From assembly GCF_003205295.1 (NCBI RefSeq), contig NZ_QJRP01000001.1, positions 124,001 to 188,000 of the forward strand: DNA of 64,000 nucleotides. Direction: 5' to 3'. Source of the stretch: Pseudomonas mosselii (lineage in GTDB: Bacteria > Pseudomonadota > Gammaproteobacteria > Pseudomonadales > Pseudomonadaceae). The first letter of the stretch is position 1. Every line of letters starts with the position of its first letter. The position numbers and the translations under genes were made by a program. Shown one piece after another: positions 53,186 through 64,000 of this stretch. Below the pieces are notes generated by a model. The model saw only the letters and a program-made list of their open reading frames with translations, made no database searches and was not told where the DNA came from.

Positions 53186-53866
53186 CTAGGCAACCCAGCG
53201 GGCGCCGCTGGGCTGGTCCAGGTACTGCGCCAGATGGCTGGCGAAGTCGGCCCGGCTGATGGCGCGCGCGCCCAGGCTGTGCAGGTGGTCGGTGGGCATC
53301 TGGCAGTCGATCAGCACGAAACCGGCCTGCCTGAGGTGCTCGACCAGGGTCACGAAGCCCACCTTGGAGGCGTTGTCGGCGCGGCTGAACATCGACTCGC
53401 CGAAGAACAGCCGGCCCATGGCCAGGCCGTACAGGCCGCCGACCAGCTCGCCGTCGCGGCGCACCTCCACCGAATGGGCGATGCCGCGGTGGTGCAGCTC
53501 GCAGTAGGCGGCACGCATGTTGTCGGTGATCCAGGTGCCGTCGGCATAGTCCCGCGGTGCGGCGCAGGCGGCGATCACCGCCGCGAAGTCGCTGTCGAAG
53601 CTCACCTGGTAGCGGCCCTGGCGGATCAGCTTGGCCAGCGAGCGCGAGACGTGCAGCTCGTCCGGGAACAGTACGGTGCGCGGGTCGGGCGACCACCAGA
53701 GGATCGGCTGGCCGTCCTGGTACCAGGGGAAGCAGCCATGACGATAGGCCGCGACCAGGCGGTCCGGGGTCAGGTCGCCGCCGGCGGCGAGCAGGCCATT
53801 GGGGTCGTGCAGGGCCTTTTCCAGGGGCGGGAAGGTCAGCGAGTCGCGGGTCAGCCAGGTGAGCAT
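53186..53866 (-). CDS. aat: Leucyl/phenylalanyl-tRNA-protein transferase Aat
   Basis: 226-residue enzyme that transfers Leu or Phe from tRNA to proteins starting with Lys or Arg. The start [20 protein letters not shown] is typical. The family motifs GLLAAGGDL and [20 protein letters not shown] near residues 28-62 and [20 protein letters not shown] near 116-135 are intact. First gene of aat-bpt-infA. Confidence 0.96.
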   Translation of the reverse strand: MLTWLTRDSLTFPPLEKALHDPNGLLAAGGDLTPDRLVAAYRHGCFPWYQDGQPILWWSPDPRTVLFPDELHVSRSLAKLIRQGRYQVSFDSDFAAVIAACAAPRDYADGTWITDNMRAAYCELHHRGIAHSVEVRRDGELVGGLYGLAMGRLFFGESMFSRADNASKVGFVTLVEHLRQAGFVLIDCQMPTDHLHSLGARAISRADFASHLAQYLDQPSGARWVA

Positions 53867-53935
53867 GGGGTTCTTGAGCGGCGGAGGAGGGGAGAGGGCA
53901 GCATGGCGTGCGTGCCTGGCAGGGTCAACTGCTGT

Positions 53936-54011
53936 GGCGCCTTCGCGGGTAAACCCGCTCCCACAGGCGTGCCGATAACCCTGTGGGAGCGGGTTTACCC
54001 GCGAAGGCGCC
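53936..54011. repeat. REP pair (CGCGGGTAAACCCGCTCCC type)
   Basis: Perfect 32-bp inverted arms at 53936-53967 and 53980-54011, upstream of aat. Confidence 0.9.
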
Positions 54012-54231
54012 GGATCAGGCGAAACCCTTGGTAATTGCCCTGCCATTGACAGGTCACTTGGCACCATCTGGCGCTTTTGCTGTCACACCTGTGCAAAAAC
54101 ACAGCATAAGCCTTTGTCACAAAAGAAAATGCATGCTCAAATTGCAGCTATATGAAAGTAGCCCCCGTTCACGCTCCACACGGCGTGCCGCCATGGCGGC
54201 TGGTGGGCAGTAATGTTAAAAGTAGTGGTTC

Positions 54232-54252
54232 ATTGGCCAGTGACCGGCCAAT
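54232..54252. promoter_or_regulatory. Inverted repeat upstream of ftsK
   Basis: ATTGGCC and GGCCAAT flank a 7-bp spacer, 40 bp before the ftsK start. It could be an operator or a leader hairpin. I see no LexA box in the 280 bp upstream. Confidence 0.35.
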
Positions 54253-54291
54253 CACTATTGGACGCGCACCACGCGCAGGAATAGACGCGTT

Positions 54292-56736
54292 TTGAAGAAA
54301 TCCACCGCAACCCCAGCCCCCTTGCCAGTGCCCCTGTGGCGGCAGCAGCTGCACTACCGCCTGAAGGAAGGTGCGCTGATCGCCGTCGGTGCCCTGTGCC
54401 TGTACCTGTGGATGGCACTGGTCACCTACGACACCGCCGACCCGGGCTTCAGCCACACCAGCAACGCCGAGCAGGTGCAGAATGCCGCTGGCCGCGCCGG
54501 GGCCTATTTCGCCGATATCCTGTTCATGGTGCTCGGCTACTTCGCCTATATCTTCCCGCTGCTGCTGGCGATCAAGACCTGGCAGATCTTCCGCGAACGC
54601 CACCAGCCCTGGCAGTGGAGCGGCTGGCTGTTCTCCTGGCGCCTGATCGGCCTGGTGTTCCTGGTGCTGTCGGGCGCGGCGCTGGCGCATATCCACTTCC
54701 ATCCGCCGGCGAGCATGCCGTTCTCCGCCGGCGGCGCCCTGGGCGAGAGCCTGGGCGACCTGGCGCGCAACCTGCTCAACGTGCAGGGCAGCACGCTGAT
54801 GTTCATTGCCCTGTTCCTGTTCGGCCTGACGGTGTTCACCGACCTGTCGTGGTTCAAGGTGATGGACATCACCGGCAAGATCACCCTGGACCTGTTCGAG
54901 CTGGTGCAGGGCGCCGCCAACCGCTGGTGGGAGGCGCGCAACGAGCGCAAGCGCCTGGAAGCCCAACTGCGTGAAGTCGACGATCCGGTCTTCGACCTGG
55001 GCGGCAAGAGCGACAAGCGCGAGCCGGCCAAGCCGCAACCGCGCGAACGCGCCGAGCCCGTGGTGATGCGCGACGAGCCGCCGGCCCGCCCGGTCGTGCC
55101 GCGCGAAACCGTGGTAGCTCGCACGCAGCCCGTCGCCCCGGTGATCATCCCGCCGACCGCGGACAAGGCGCCGGAGCCGAGCAAGCGTGTCATGAAGGAA
55201 AAACAAGCTCCGCTGTTCATCGACAGCGCAGTGGAAGGCACTTTGCCGTCGATTTCCATCCTCGACCCGGCCGAACAGAAAAAGATCGAGTACTCGCCGG
55301 AGTCTCTGGCCGGTGTCGGCCAGTTGCTGGAGATCAAGCTCAAGGAATTCGGCGTGGAAGTCGCGGTCGACTCCATCCATCCGGGCCCGGTGATCACCCG
55401 CTACGAGATCCAGCCGGCCGCGGGCGTCAAGGTCAGCCGTATCGCCAACCTGGCCAAGGACCTGGCGCGCTCGCTGGCGGTGACCAGCGTGCGCGTGGTC
55501 GAGGTCATTCCCGGCAAGACCACCGTGGGTATCGAGATCCCCAACGAGAACCGCCAGATGGTGCGTTTCTCCGAGGTGCTGTCGTCGCCGCAGTTCGACG
55601 AGAACAAGTCGCCCGTCACCCTGGCCCTGGGCCACGACATCGGCGGCAAGCCGGTGATCACCGACCTTGCCAAGATGCCGCACCTGCTGGTGGCCGGTAC
55701 CACCGGTTCCGGTAAATCGGTGGGCGTGAACGCGATGATCCTGTCGATCCTGTTCAAGTCGGGCCCGGAAGACGCACGGCTGATCATGATCGACCCGAAG
55801 ATGCTCGAACTGTCGATCTACGAAGGCATCCCGCACCTGCTGTGCCCGGTGGTCACCGACATGAAGGACGCCGCCAACGCCCTGCGCTGGAGCGTCGCCG
55901 AGATGGAGCGCCGCTACAAGCTGATGGCGGCCATGGGCGTGCGCAACCTGGCGGGCTTCAACCGCAAGATCAAGGACGCCCAGGAAGCCGGCGAGATCAT
56001 CCACGACCCGCTGTATCGTCGCGAAAGCATGGATGACGAGCCGCCAGCGCTGAAGACCCTGCCGACCATCGTGGTGGTGGTCGACGAATTCGCCGACATG
56101 ATGATGATCGTCGGCAAGAAGGTCGAAGAGCTGATCGCCCGTATCGCCCAGAAGGCCCGTGCCGCCGGTATCCACCTGATCCTGGCCACCCAGCGTCCGT
56201 CGGTGGACGTGATCACCGGCCTGATCAAGGCCAACATCCCAACCCGCATGGCGTTCCAGGTGTCGAGCAAGATCGACTCGCGGACCATCATCGACCAGGG
56301 CGGCGCCGAACAGCTGCTCGGCCACGGTGACATGCTCTACATGCCGCCGGGCACCAGCCTGCCGATCCGGGTGCATGGCGCGTTCGTTTCCGACGACGAG
56401 GTGCATCGCACGGTCGAGGCCTGGAAACTGCGCGGCGCGCCGGACTACAACGACGACATCCTCAACGGTGTCGAGGAGGCCGGCAGCGGCTTCGACGGCG
56501 GTGGCGGGGGGGGCGGCGATGGCGACGACCCGGAAGCCGACGCCCTCTACGACGAAGCCGTGCAGTTCGTCCTGGAAAGCCGCCGGGCGTCGATCTCGGC
56601 GGTACAACGCAAGCTCAAGATCGGCTACAACCGCGCCGCGCGGATGATCGAGTCGATGGAGATGGCCGGCGTGGTCACGCCGATGAACAGCAACGGTTCG
56701 CGGGAAGTGATTGCCCCGGGCGGCCCGCGCGACTGA
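54292..56736 (+). CDS. ftsK: DNA translocase FtsK
   Basis: 814-residue septal DNA pump that drives chromosome dimer resolution at dif with XerCD. About four or five N-terminal membrane helices (to about residue 190) are followed by a Pro-rich linker ([20 protein letters not shown]). The motor has Walker A GTTGSGKS near residue 471 and Walker [12 protein letters not shown], and the C-terminal gamma winged helix (residues about 740-800) binds KOPS. The TTG start is used because the family begins MKKSTATP there. The linker is shorter than in E. coli FtsK. Confidence 0.96.
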   Translation: MKKSTATPAPLPVPLWRQQLHYRLKEGALIAVGALCLYLWMALVTYDTADPGFSHTSNAEQVQNAAGRAGAYFADILFMVLGYFAYIFPLLLAIKTWQIFRERHQPWQWSGWLFSWRLIGLVFLVLSGAALAHIHFHPPASMPFSAGGALGESLGDLARNLLNVQGSTLMFIALFLFGLTVFTDLSWFKVMDITGKITLDLFELVQGAANRWWEARNERKRLEAQLREVDDPVFDLGGKSDKREPAKPQPRERAEPVVMRDEPPARPVVPRETVVARTQPVAPVIIPPTADKAPEPSKRVMKEKQAPLFIDSAVEGTLPSISILDPAEQKKIEYSPESLAGVGQLLEIKLKEFGVEVAVDSIHPGPVITRYEIQPAAGVKVSRIANLAKDLARSLAVTSVRVVEVIPGKTTVGIEIPNENRQMVRFSEVLSSPQFDENKSPVTLALGHDIGGKPVITDLAKMPHLLVAGTTGSGKSVGVNAMILSILFKSGPEDARLIMIDPKMLELSIYEGIPHLLCPVVTDMKDAANALRWSVAEMERRYKLMAAMGVRNLAGFNRKIKDAQEAGEIIHDPLYRRESMDDEPPALKTLPTIVVVVDEFADMMMIVGKKVEELIARIAQKARAAGIHLILATQRPSVDVITGLIKANIPTRMAFQVSSKIDSRTIIDQGGAEQLLGHGDMLYMPPGTSLPIRVHGAFVSDDEVHRTVEAWKLRGAPDYNDDILNGVEEAGSGFDGGGGGGGDGDDPEADALYDEAVQFVLESRRASISAVQRKLKIGYNRAARMIESMEMAGVVTPMNSNGSREVIAPGGPRD

Positions 56737-56798
56737 TGAACAACCTGCCGGGCGCCATTGACGGCGTCCGGCCCCTTCACTGTGCAATGAGGATTTCC

Positions 56799-57422
56799 AT
56801 GCGCGCGATTCGCATGCTGTTGGTTTCTGCCCTGGCCGCGGCCAGCCTGCCGGCCCATGCCGGCGAACAGGACGTCCAGCGCCTGACGCAATTGCTGGAA
56901 AAGTCGCAGACCATCGAGGCCAATTTCTCCCAGCTGACCCTGGATGCCGGCGGCACCAGCCTGCAGGAGACCAACGGCAAGATGACCGTCAAGCGCCCGG
57001 GCCTGTTCTACTGGCACACCGACGCGCCCCAGGAGCAGGTGGTGGTGTCCGACGGCAAGAACGTCACCCTGTGGGACCCTGACCTGGAACAGGCCACCGT
57101 CAAGAAGCTCGATGTGCGCCTGAACCAGACCCCGGCGCTGCTGCTGTCCGGCGATGTGTCGAAGATCAGCCAGAGCTTCGACATCACCTCCAAGGAACAG
57201 GGCGAAGTGATGGACTTCACCTTGAAGCCCAAGACCAAGGACACCCTGTTTGACTCGCTGCGCGTGTCGTTCCGCAGGGGCCTGATCAATGACATGCAGC
57301 TGATCGACAGCGTCGGCCAGCGCACCAACATCCTGTTCAATGGCGTGAAGGCCAACCAGGCGGTGCCGGACAGCAAGTTCCAGTTCGACATCCCCAAGGG
57401 CGCCGATGTCATCAAGGAGTAA
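56799..57422 (+). CDS. lolA: Outer-membrane lipoprotein chaperone LolA
   Basis: 207-residue periplasmic carrier that moves lipoproteins from LolCDE to LolB. The signal peptide ends near residue 22 ([11 protein letters not shown]). The mature beta-barrel half has [17 protein letters not shown] features ([19 protein letters not shown]). The start at 56799 has AGGA 6 bp upstream and is preferred to the in-frame 56736 start, which would lack a signal. It follows ftsK and precedes rarA by 12 bp, an operon order shared with E. coli. Confidence 0.95.
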   Translation: MRAIRMLLVSALAAASLPAHAGEQDVQRLTQLLEKSQTIEANFSQLTLDAGGTSLQETNGKMTVKRPGLFYWHTDAPQEQVVVSDGKNVTLWDPDLEQATVKKLDVRLNQTPALLLSGDVSKISQSFDITSKEQGEVMDFTLKPKTKDTLFDSLRVSFRRGLINDMQLIDSVGQRTNILFNGVKANQAVPDSKFQFDIPKGADVIKE

Positions 57423-57434
57423 GCGGAGCCTGTG

Positions 57435-58760
57435 ATGGACCTGTTTCGAAGCGAACCCGTCGCCCAGCCCCTGGCCGCACGCCTGCGTCCGTCCAACCTG
57501 GACGAGTATGTCGGCCAGGAGCACCTGCTGGCGCGCGGCAAGCCGCTGCGCGAGGCGCTGGAGCAGGGTGCGCTGCACTCGATGATCTTCTGGGGGCCGC
57601 CGGGGGTGGGCAAGACCACCCTGGCGCGGCTGCTGGCGCAGTTCTGCGATGCCCACTTCGAAACGGTGTCGGCGGTGCTGGCCGGGGTCAAGGAGATCCG
57701 CCAGGCCGTCGAGGTGGCGAAGCAGCAGGCCGGCCAGTATGGCCGGCGCACCATCCTGTTCGTCGACGAGGTGCACCGCTTCAACAAGTCGCAACAGGAC
57801 GCCTTCCTGCCCTACGTGGAGGACGGCACGCTGATCTTCATCGGTGCCACCACCGAGAACCCGTCGTTCGAGCTGAACAACGCGCTGCTGTCGCGGGCGC
57901 GGGTCTATGTGCTCAAGAGCCTGGACGAGGCCGCGCTGCGCAAGCTGGTCGATCGCGCCCTGAGCGAGGAGCGCGGCCTGGGCAAACGCAACCTGCGGGT
58001 GGGCGACGAGGCGTTCAAGATGCTCATGGCCGCCGCCGACGGCGATGGCCGGCGCATGCTCAACTTCCTCGAGAATGCCTCGGACCTGGCCGAAGACGGC
58101 GGCGAGATCGGCGTCGAACTGCTGCAGAGCCTGCTCGGCGACAGCCGCCGACGTTTCGACAAGGGCGGCGAGGCCTTCTACGACCAGATTTCGGCGCTGC
58201 ACAAGTCGGTGCGCGGCTCCAATCCGGACGGCGCGCTGTACTGGTACGCGCGCATGCTCGACGGTGGCTGCGACCCGCTGTACATCGCCCGGCGCGTGGT
58301 GCGCATGGCCAGCGAGGACATCGGCAATGCCGACCCCCGCGCCCTGAGCCTGTGCCTGGCGGCGTGGGACGTTCAGGAGCGCCTGGGCAGCCCCGAAGGT
58401 GAACTGGCGGTGGCCCAGGCCATCACCTACATCGCCTGCGCGCCGAAGAGCAACGCGGTGTACATGGGCTTCAAGGCGGCCATGCGCGAGGCTGCCGAGC
58501 ACGGCTCGCTGGAAGTGCCGCTGCACCTGCGCAACGCGCCGACCAAACTGATGAAGCAGCTGGGCTATGGCGAGGAGTACCGCTACGCCCACGACGAGCC
58601 GGATGCCTATGCCGCCGGCGAGGACTATTTCCCCGAACAGCTCGAGCCGCGCCAGTACTACCAGCCGGTGCCGAGAGGGCTCGAGCTGAAGATCGGCGAG
58701 AAGCTCAAGCACCTGGCCGAGCTGGACCGCAACAGCCCCCGCCAGCGGAGAAAACCGTGA
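57435..58760 (+). CDS. rarA: Replication-associated recombination ATPase RarA
   Basis: 441-residue AAA+ clamp-loader-like protein (MgsA), which acts at stalled forks. The Walker [17 protein letters not shown] is near residue 55, Walker [11 protein letters not shown] near residue 110, sensor [12 protein letters not shown] near 135, with a C-terminal collar domain (HEGS-type [16 protein letters not shown]). The ATG at 57435 fits GGAG better than the GTG at 57432. The end overlaps the crcB start by 4 bp. Confidence 0.95.
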   Translation: MDLFRSEPVAQPLAARLRPSNLDEYVGQEHLLARGKPLREALEQGALHSMIFWGPPGVGKTTLARLLAQFCDAHFETVSAVLAGVKEIRQAVEVAKQQAGQYGRRTILFVDEVHRFNKSQQDAFLPYVEDGTLIFIGATTENPSFELNNALLSRARVYVLKSLDEAALRKLVDRALSEERGLGKRNLRVGDEAFKMLMAAADGDGRRMLNFLENASDLAEDGGEIGVELLQSLLGDSRRRFDKGGEAFYDQISALHKSVRGSNPDGALYWYARMLDGGCDPLYIARRVVRMASEDIGNADPRALSLCLAAWDVQERLGSPEGELAVAQAITYIACAPKSNAVYMGFKAAMREAAEHGSLEVPLHLRNAPTKLMKQLGYGEEYRYAHDEPDAYAAGEDYFPEQLEPRQYYQPVPRGLELKIGEKLKHLAELDRNSPRQRRKP

Positions 58761-59131
58761 TCGCACTTATCGCTGCCGTCAGCGCCGGCGGGGTTGCCGG
58801 CACGCTGCTGCGCTTCGCCACCGCCAACTGGGTCGCGGCCCACTGGCCACGGCACTTCTATGCCGGTACGCTGGCGGTCAACCTGGTCGGCTGCCTGCTG
58901 ATCGGCCTGCTCTACGGCTTGTTCCTGCACAAGCCGCTGGTGCCGGTCGAGCTGCGCGCCGGGCTGATCGTCGGCTTTCTCGGCGGCCTGACCACCTTTT
59001 CCTCCTTCTCGCTCGATACCGTGCGCCTGATGGAAAGCGGGCAGGTCCCGCTGGCCTTGGGCTATACCATTATCAGCGTGGTAGGCGGCCTGCTCGCGAC
59101 CTGGGCCGGCCTGTCCCTGACCCGATTCTGA
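58757..59131 (+). CDS. crcB: Fluoride ion channel CrcB (Fluc)
   Basis: 124-residue fluoride exporter with four transmembrane segments. The family motifs [10 protein letters not shown] at residues 11-20, [14 protein letters not shown] near 42-55 and [15 protein letters not shown] near 73-87 (Na+ and Phe-box region) are intact. The GTG start overlaps the rarA stop. It is a dual-topology dimer in the inner membrane, and no fluoride riboswitch is seen upstream. Confidence 0.95.
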   Translation: MIALIAAVSAGGVAGTLLRFATANWVAAHWPRHFYAGTLAVNLVGCLLIGLLYGLFLHKPLVPVELRAGLIVGFLGGLTTFSSFSLDTVRLMESGQVPLALGYTIISVVGGLLATWAGLSLTRF

Positions 59132-59149
59132 ACCAACATCTACACATAA

Positions 59150-60442
<1,293 letters not shown>

Positions 60443-61834
60443 ATGGACTACCTGCCGCTTTTCCATAAGCTGCAGGGCGGCCGCGTGTTGGTCGTCGGCG
60501 GCGGCGAGATCGCCTTGCGCAAGGCGCGCCTGCTGGCCGATGCCGGCGCCGCGCTGCGGGTGGTGGCGCCGGAGGTCGACGGCCAGCTGACCGCGCTGGC
60601 CCGCGAGGGCGGTGGCGAGGTACTGGTGCGTGGCTACCAGGCGAGCGACCTGGAGGGCTGCCGCCTGGTGATCGCGGCCACCGACGACTCGGCGCTCAAC
60701 GCCCAGGTCTCGGCCGAGGCCCAGGCGCGCAGCCTGCCGGTCAACGTGGTGGATGCCCCGGCCCTGTGCACGGTGATCTTCCCCGCCATCGTCGACCGTT
60801 CACCCCTGGTGGTGGCGGTCTCCAGCGGTGGCGACGCCCCGGTGCTGGCGCGCTTGATCCGCGCCAAGCTGGAAGCCTGGATCCCGTCCGCCTACGGCGA
60901 GCTGGCCGGGCTGGCGGCGCGTTTCCGGCACAAGGTCAAGGCCTTGTACCCCGACGTCAACCAGCGCCGTGGCTTCTGGGAGAGTGTGTTCCAGGGCCCG
61001 GTCGCCGAGCGCCAACTGGCCGGGCAGGGCGCCGAGGCCGAACGCCTGTTGCAGGCGATGGTCGATGGCGCGCCGGTGCAGCAGGGCGGCGAGGTGTACC
61101 TGGTGGGCGCGGGGCCGGGCGATCCGGACCTGCTGACCTTCCGTGCCCTGCGCCTGATGCAGCAGGCCGACGTGGTGCTGTACGACCGCCTGGTGGCCCC
61201 GGCCATCATCGAGATGTGCCGGCGTGATGCCGAGCGTATCTATGTCGGCAAGCGCCGCGCCGACCACGCCGTGCCACAGGACAAGATCAACCGCCTGCTG
61301 GTCGACCTGGCCCGTCAGGGCAAGCGCGTGCTGCGGCTCAAGGGTGGCGATCCGTTCATCTTCGGCCGGGGTGGCGAGGAGATCGAGGAGCTGGCTGACG
61401 AGGGTATTCCGTTCCAGGTGGTGCCGGGCATCACCGCGGCCAGTGGTTGTTCCGCCTATGGCGGGATTCCGCTGACCCACCGCGATTATGCCCAGTCGGT
61501 GCGCTTCGTTACCGGTCACCTTAAGGATGGCACCAGCAACCTGCCCTGGGATGACCTGGTGGCGCCGGCCCAGACCCTGGTGTTCTACATGGGGCTGGTT
61601 GGTTTGCCGACCATCTGTGCCGAGTTGATCCGTCATGGGCGCGCGGCGAGTACTCCGGCAGCCCTGGTGCAGCAGGGGACCACGCGTAATCAGCGGGTGT
61701 TCACCGGCACCCTGGCTGATCTGCCGGAGCTGGTGGCGCGGCATGAAGTGCATGCGCCTACCTTGGTGATCGTTGGAGAGGTGGTGCAACTGCGCGAGAA
61801 GCTGGCGTGGTTTGAAGGGTCGCAGGACGCCTGA
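60443..61834 (+). CDS. cysG: Sirohaem synthase CysG
   Basis: 463-residue fused enzyme that makes sirohaem from uroporphyrinogen III, the cofactor of sulfite and nitrite reductases. The N-terminal NAD-dependent dehydrogenase/ferrochelatase ([17 protein letters not shown] at residues 14-30) is joined to a C-terminal SAM methyltransferase ([20 protein letters not shown] near 218; [17 protein letters not shown]). It starts immediately after the serS stop. A REP pair follows. Confidence 0.96.
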   Translation: MDYLPLFHKLQGGRVLVVGGGEIALRKARLLADAGAALRVVAPEVDGQLTALAREGGGEVLVRGYQASDLEGCRLVIAATDDSALNAQVSAEAQARSLPVNVVDAPALCTVIFPAIVDRSPLVVAVSSGGDAPVLARLIRAKLEAWIPSAYGELAGLAARFRHKVKALYPDVNQRRGFWESVFQGPVAERQLAGQGAEAERLLQAMVDGAPVQQGGEVYLVGAGPGDPDLLTFRALRLMQQADVVLYDRLVAPAIIEMCRRDAERIYVGKRRADHAVPQDKINRLLVDLARQGKRVLRLKGGDPFIFGRGGEEIEELADEGIPFQVVPGITAASGCSAYGGIPLTHRDYAQSVRFVTGHLKDGTSNLPWDDLVAPAQTLVFYMGLVGLPTICAELIRHGRAASTPAALVQQGTTRNQRVFTGTLADLPELVARHEVHAPTLVIVGEVVQLREKLAWFEGSQDA

Positions 61835-61845
61835 GCCGTTGATCC

Positions 61846-61936
61846 ACGTGGGAGCGGGCTTGCCCCGCGATGGCGCCAGATCAGGCAACAATGTTGCCGC
61901 CTCTGACGCCATCGCGGGGCAAGCCCGCTCCCACGT
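61846..61936. repeat. REP pair (GAGCGGGCTTGCCCCGCGATGGCG type)
   Basis: 30-bp inverted arms (61846-61875 and 61907-61936) between cysG and the convergent GST-like gene. Confidence 0.9.
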
Positions 61937-61943
61937 TGGGTCT

Positions 61944-62906
61944 TCATCCTCTCTGCCAGATCCCTTTCCCCGACAACCGCTCCCGATCATGCGGCAAGCC
62001 AAAATCCTGCAACGGCCCCTTGGGCACGATCCCGTTTGGGTTGATGGTCTTGTGGCTCATGTAATAGTGCTTCTGGATATGCTCCATGTTCACCGTGCCC
62101 GCCACCCCCGGCCACTGGTACAGCTCGCGCAGCCAGTTGGACAGGTTCGGGTAGTCGCTCAACCGGCGCAGGTTGCACTTGAAGTGCCCGTGGTACACCG
62201 CGTCGAAACGCACCAGGGTGGTGAACAGGCGCACATCGGCCTCGGTCAGGTACTCGCCGGCCAGGTAACGCTGGCGGCCCAGTAGCCCCTCCAGATGATC
62301 CAGTTCGTTGAACACCTCGTCGAAGGCGGCCTCGTAGGCGTCTTGCGAGGTGGCGAAGCCGGCGCGGTACACGCCGTTGTTCACCGCCGGGTAGATTCGT
62401 TCGTTGAGCGCATCGATGGTCGCCCGCAGCGGCTCGGGATAGAGATCCAGGGTATTGCCGGTCAGCTCGTCGAAGGCGCTGTTGAAGATGCGGATGATCT
62501 CGGCCGACTCGTTGTTGACGATGCGCTTCTCCTGCTTGTCCCACAGCACCGGCACGGTCACGCGCCCGGTGTAGTGCGGGTCGTCCTGGGTGTAGCGCTG
62601 GTGCAGGTACTGCAGCGCGTCCAGTTGATCGCCGCTGGAGCCCTGCTGCTGGTCGAAGGTCCAGCCGTGCTCGCCCATCAGCCAACTGACCACCGAGACA
62701 TCGATCAATGGCTCCAGGCCCTTGATGGCGCGGAAAATCAGGGTGCGGTGCGCCCACGGGCAGGCCAGCGACACGTACAGGTGATAGCGGCCGGCCTCGG
62801 CGGCGGGCAGCGGGTTGCGCCGCTGGGCGTTCTCGCGCTGGAAGGCGCCGTCCTTGCTGCTCTGGTACCACTGGTCATGCCAGCGGCCATCGATCAAAAG
62901 GCCCAT
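61944..62906 (-). CDS. yqjG: Glutathionyl-hydroquinone reductase (YqjG/ECM4 type)
   Basis: 320-residue xi-class glutathione S-transferase that removes glutathione from glutathionyl-hydroquinones. The catalytic Cys49 is in SLACPWAHRTL, the class's CPWA box. The thioredoxin-fold end VPVLWDKQEKRIVNNESAEI and the C-terminal helical domain (YLAGEYLTEADVRLFTTLVR) fit. Substrates in soil could be lignin-derived quinones. It lies convergent to cysG and is followed upstream by the ybiB-like gene. Confidence 0.93.
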   Translation of the reverse strand: MGLLIDGRWHDQWYQSSKDGAFQRENAQRRNPLPAAEAGRYHLYVSLACPWAHRTLIFRAIKGLEPLIDVSVVSWLMGEHGWTFDQQQGSSGDQLDALQYLHQRYTQDDPHYTGRVTVPVLWDKQEKRIVNNESAEIIRIFNSAFDELTGNTLDLYPEPLRATIDALNERIYPAVNNGVYRAGFATSQDAYEAAFDEVFNELDHLEGLLGRQRYLAGEYLTEADVRLFTTLVRFDAVYHGHFKCNLRRLSDYPNLSNWLRELYQWPGVAGTVNMEHIQKHYYMSHKTINPNGIVPKGPLQDFGLPHDRERLSGKGIWQRG

Positions 62907-63003
62907 CTCGGAGCTCCTCGAAACACAATCGTTTGTCGTTGGAGCTCAGTCTAGGGCAAAGCGTTCGAAGAAATAGCGCAAAGACTGCCCTATTCCTATC
63001 GGT

Positions 63004-64000
63004 TTATTCGATGTCTTTACGGGCGGCCCAGTAGGCGCGGGCATTGCCGAACGCCTGCTCGCGATCCTGGCCGAGCCCGCGCAGGGCCAGGGCCATGGTC
63101 GCGACCACGGCCAGTTCGCCATAGCTGTCCTGCGCCTCGCCGCGCCACACCGCCAGCAGGTGCTCGGGCTGCAGGCTTGCCGGCTTCACATGGCGCTGGG
63201 CGCTGAGCGCCGGCCATTCCTCGTCCCAGGCCTCGCCGGCCGAGGTGCCGTACAGGTGGCTGATGACATCCGGGTTGACCTCGATCTCGCCACCGTCGCC
63301 CTTGATGACCACGGCATGATCGCCGAGCAGGCGGCTGGCTTCGCGGTGCACGGCCTGGTAACCGGGGTGGAAGATGCTCTGCAGGCCGCAGCGCGCGGCA
63401 AGCGGGTTGAGCACCCGGGCCAGCGAGTGGATGGGCGAGCGCAGGCCCAGGGTGTTGCGCAGGTCGATCATGCGCTGCAGTTGCGGCGCCCAGTCCTGCA
63501 ACGGGAAGAAGGCTAGCCGGCGGCTGTCCAGGGCCTGCTCCACGGCCGTCCAGTCACGGCAGAGCGGGATATCCAGCAGGTCGAGCAGTTGCTCGGTGTA
63601 CAGTCTTCCTGCCGTATGGGCGCCGCCACCATGCATCAGGATGCGCACGCCATTGCCTGCCAGGCATTTGGCCGCCAGCAGGTACCAGGGCAGGTGGCGC
63701 TTCTTGCCGGCGTAGCTCGGCCAGTCGAGGTCGACGGCGATGCGCGGCGCCTGCAGGTGGGCGCGCAGGGCCTCGGTGAAGCCGGCCAGCTCCTCGGCGC
63801 TTTCTTCCTTGTGCCGCAGCAGCATCAGGAAGGCGCCCAGCTGGGTGTCCTCGACCTTGCCCTCGAGCAGCAGGGTCATGGCGGCGCGGGCCTCCTCGCG
63901 GGTCAGGCCGCGGGCGCCGCGCTTGCCCTTGCCGAGGATGCGCACGAATTCGGCGAACGGGTGTTCGGCCGGGGTTTCCAGGGTCAGCGGGCGGATGTCA
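63004..64000 (-). CDS. ybiB: YbiB/TrpD2-like nucleic-acid-binding protein (5' end cut by window edge)
   Basis: Homologue of anthranilate phosphoribosyltransferase, of the TrpD2/YbiB group, which binds nucleic acid and lacks the Trp-pathway reaction. The frame is open through the right edge; the real start lies just outside, with DIRPLTLETPAEHPFAEFV as the first visible residues. The TrpD phosphate loop (GTGGD in TrpD) is not conserved; the equivalent region reads ILMHGGGAHTAGRLY. Visible length is about 331 residues. Confidence 0.85.
   Translation of the reverse strand, partial: DIRPLTLETPAEHPFAEFVRILGKGKRGARGLTREEARAAMTLLLEGKVEDTQLGAFLMLLRHKEESAEELAGFTEALRAHLQAPRIAVDLDWPSYAGKKRHLPWYLLAAKCLAGNGVRILMHGGGAHTAGRLYTEQLLDLLDIPLCRDWTAVEQALDSRRLAFFPLQDWAPQLQRMIDLRNTLGLRSPIHSLARVLNPLAARCGLQSIFHPGYQAVHREASRLLGDHAVVIKGDGGEIEVNPDVISHLYGTSAGEAWDEEWPALSAQRHVKPASLQPEHLLAVWRGEAQDSYGELAVVATMALALRGLGQDREQAFGNARAYWAARKDIE

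Overview
The window is chromosomal DNA from a Pseudomonas of the P. putida group. The base composition is high in GC, the core genes and their order look pseudomonad, and about ten palindromic REP pairs of the kind common in P. putida (cores such as GCGGGCTTGCCCCGCG, CGCGGGTAAACCCGCTCC and AGGAGCGGCCTTG) sit between genes. I see no rRNA, tRNA, CRISPR array or prophage. Both ends cut a gene: modC on the left and a ybiB-like gene on the right.

Layout. 1-2.2 kb: molybdate transporter modABC (minus strand) behind a clear ModE box. 2.2-4.4 kb: a nitronate monooxygenase, two small conserved proteins and a lipoprotein. 4.5-6.1 kb: a pair of dihaem cytochromes c resembling thiosulfate dehydrogenase TsdB-TsdA. 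6.2-11.1 kb: galU, gor, ahpC and ahpF (UDP-glucose, glutathione and peroxide defence). 11.1-16 kb: sstT, an NhaR-type regulator, a small lipoprotein with terC, and a C39-like lipoprotein that has lost its catalytic residues. 16-25 kb: an accessory stretch of regulators with divergent partners (MFS exporter/LysR; TetR with a sugar-isomerase-like and alpha/beta-hydrolase pair), plus DUF1275, GNAT, hydrolase and RibD-like genes. 25-28.6 kb: nhaB, a dienoyl-CoA isomerase-type crotonase and nudC.

28.6-30.4 kb is the only clearly foreign-looking segment. An AT-richer orphan RHS-core gene is enclosed by two 164-bp fold-back elements in opposite orientation. Beyond them lie a REP pair and a strongly structured repeat of about 260 bp. 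30.4-39 kb: a TSUP permease, a polyamine-type operon (puuB-like oxidase, puuR-like regulator, glutamine-synthetase-like ligase), topB and an RTX lipase.

39-49 kb is conserved housekeeping: nudJ-mnmA-hflD-purB, the ribosomal oxygenase roxA with a GNAT gene, and two unrelated NADP isocitrate dehydrogenases transcribed divergently. 48.8-54 kb holds cspD, clpS, clpA, infA, bpt and aat, a compact N-degron cluster: Aat and Bpt add the destabilising residue, ClpS recognises it and ClpA unfolds the substrate. 54.3-61.8 kb is a forward run of ftsK, lolA, rarA, crcB, serS and cysG. The window ends with a glutathionyl-hydroquinone reductase and the ybiB-like gene.
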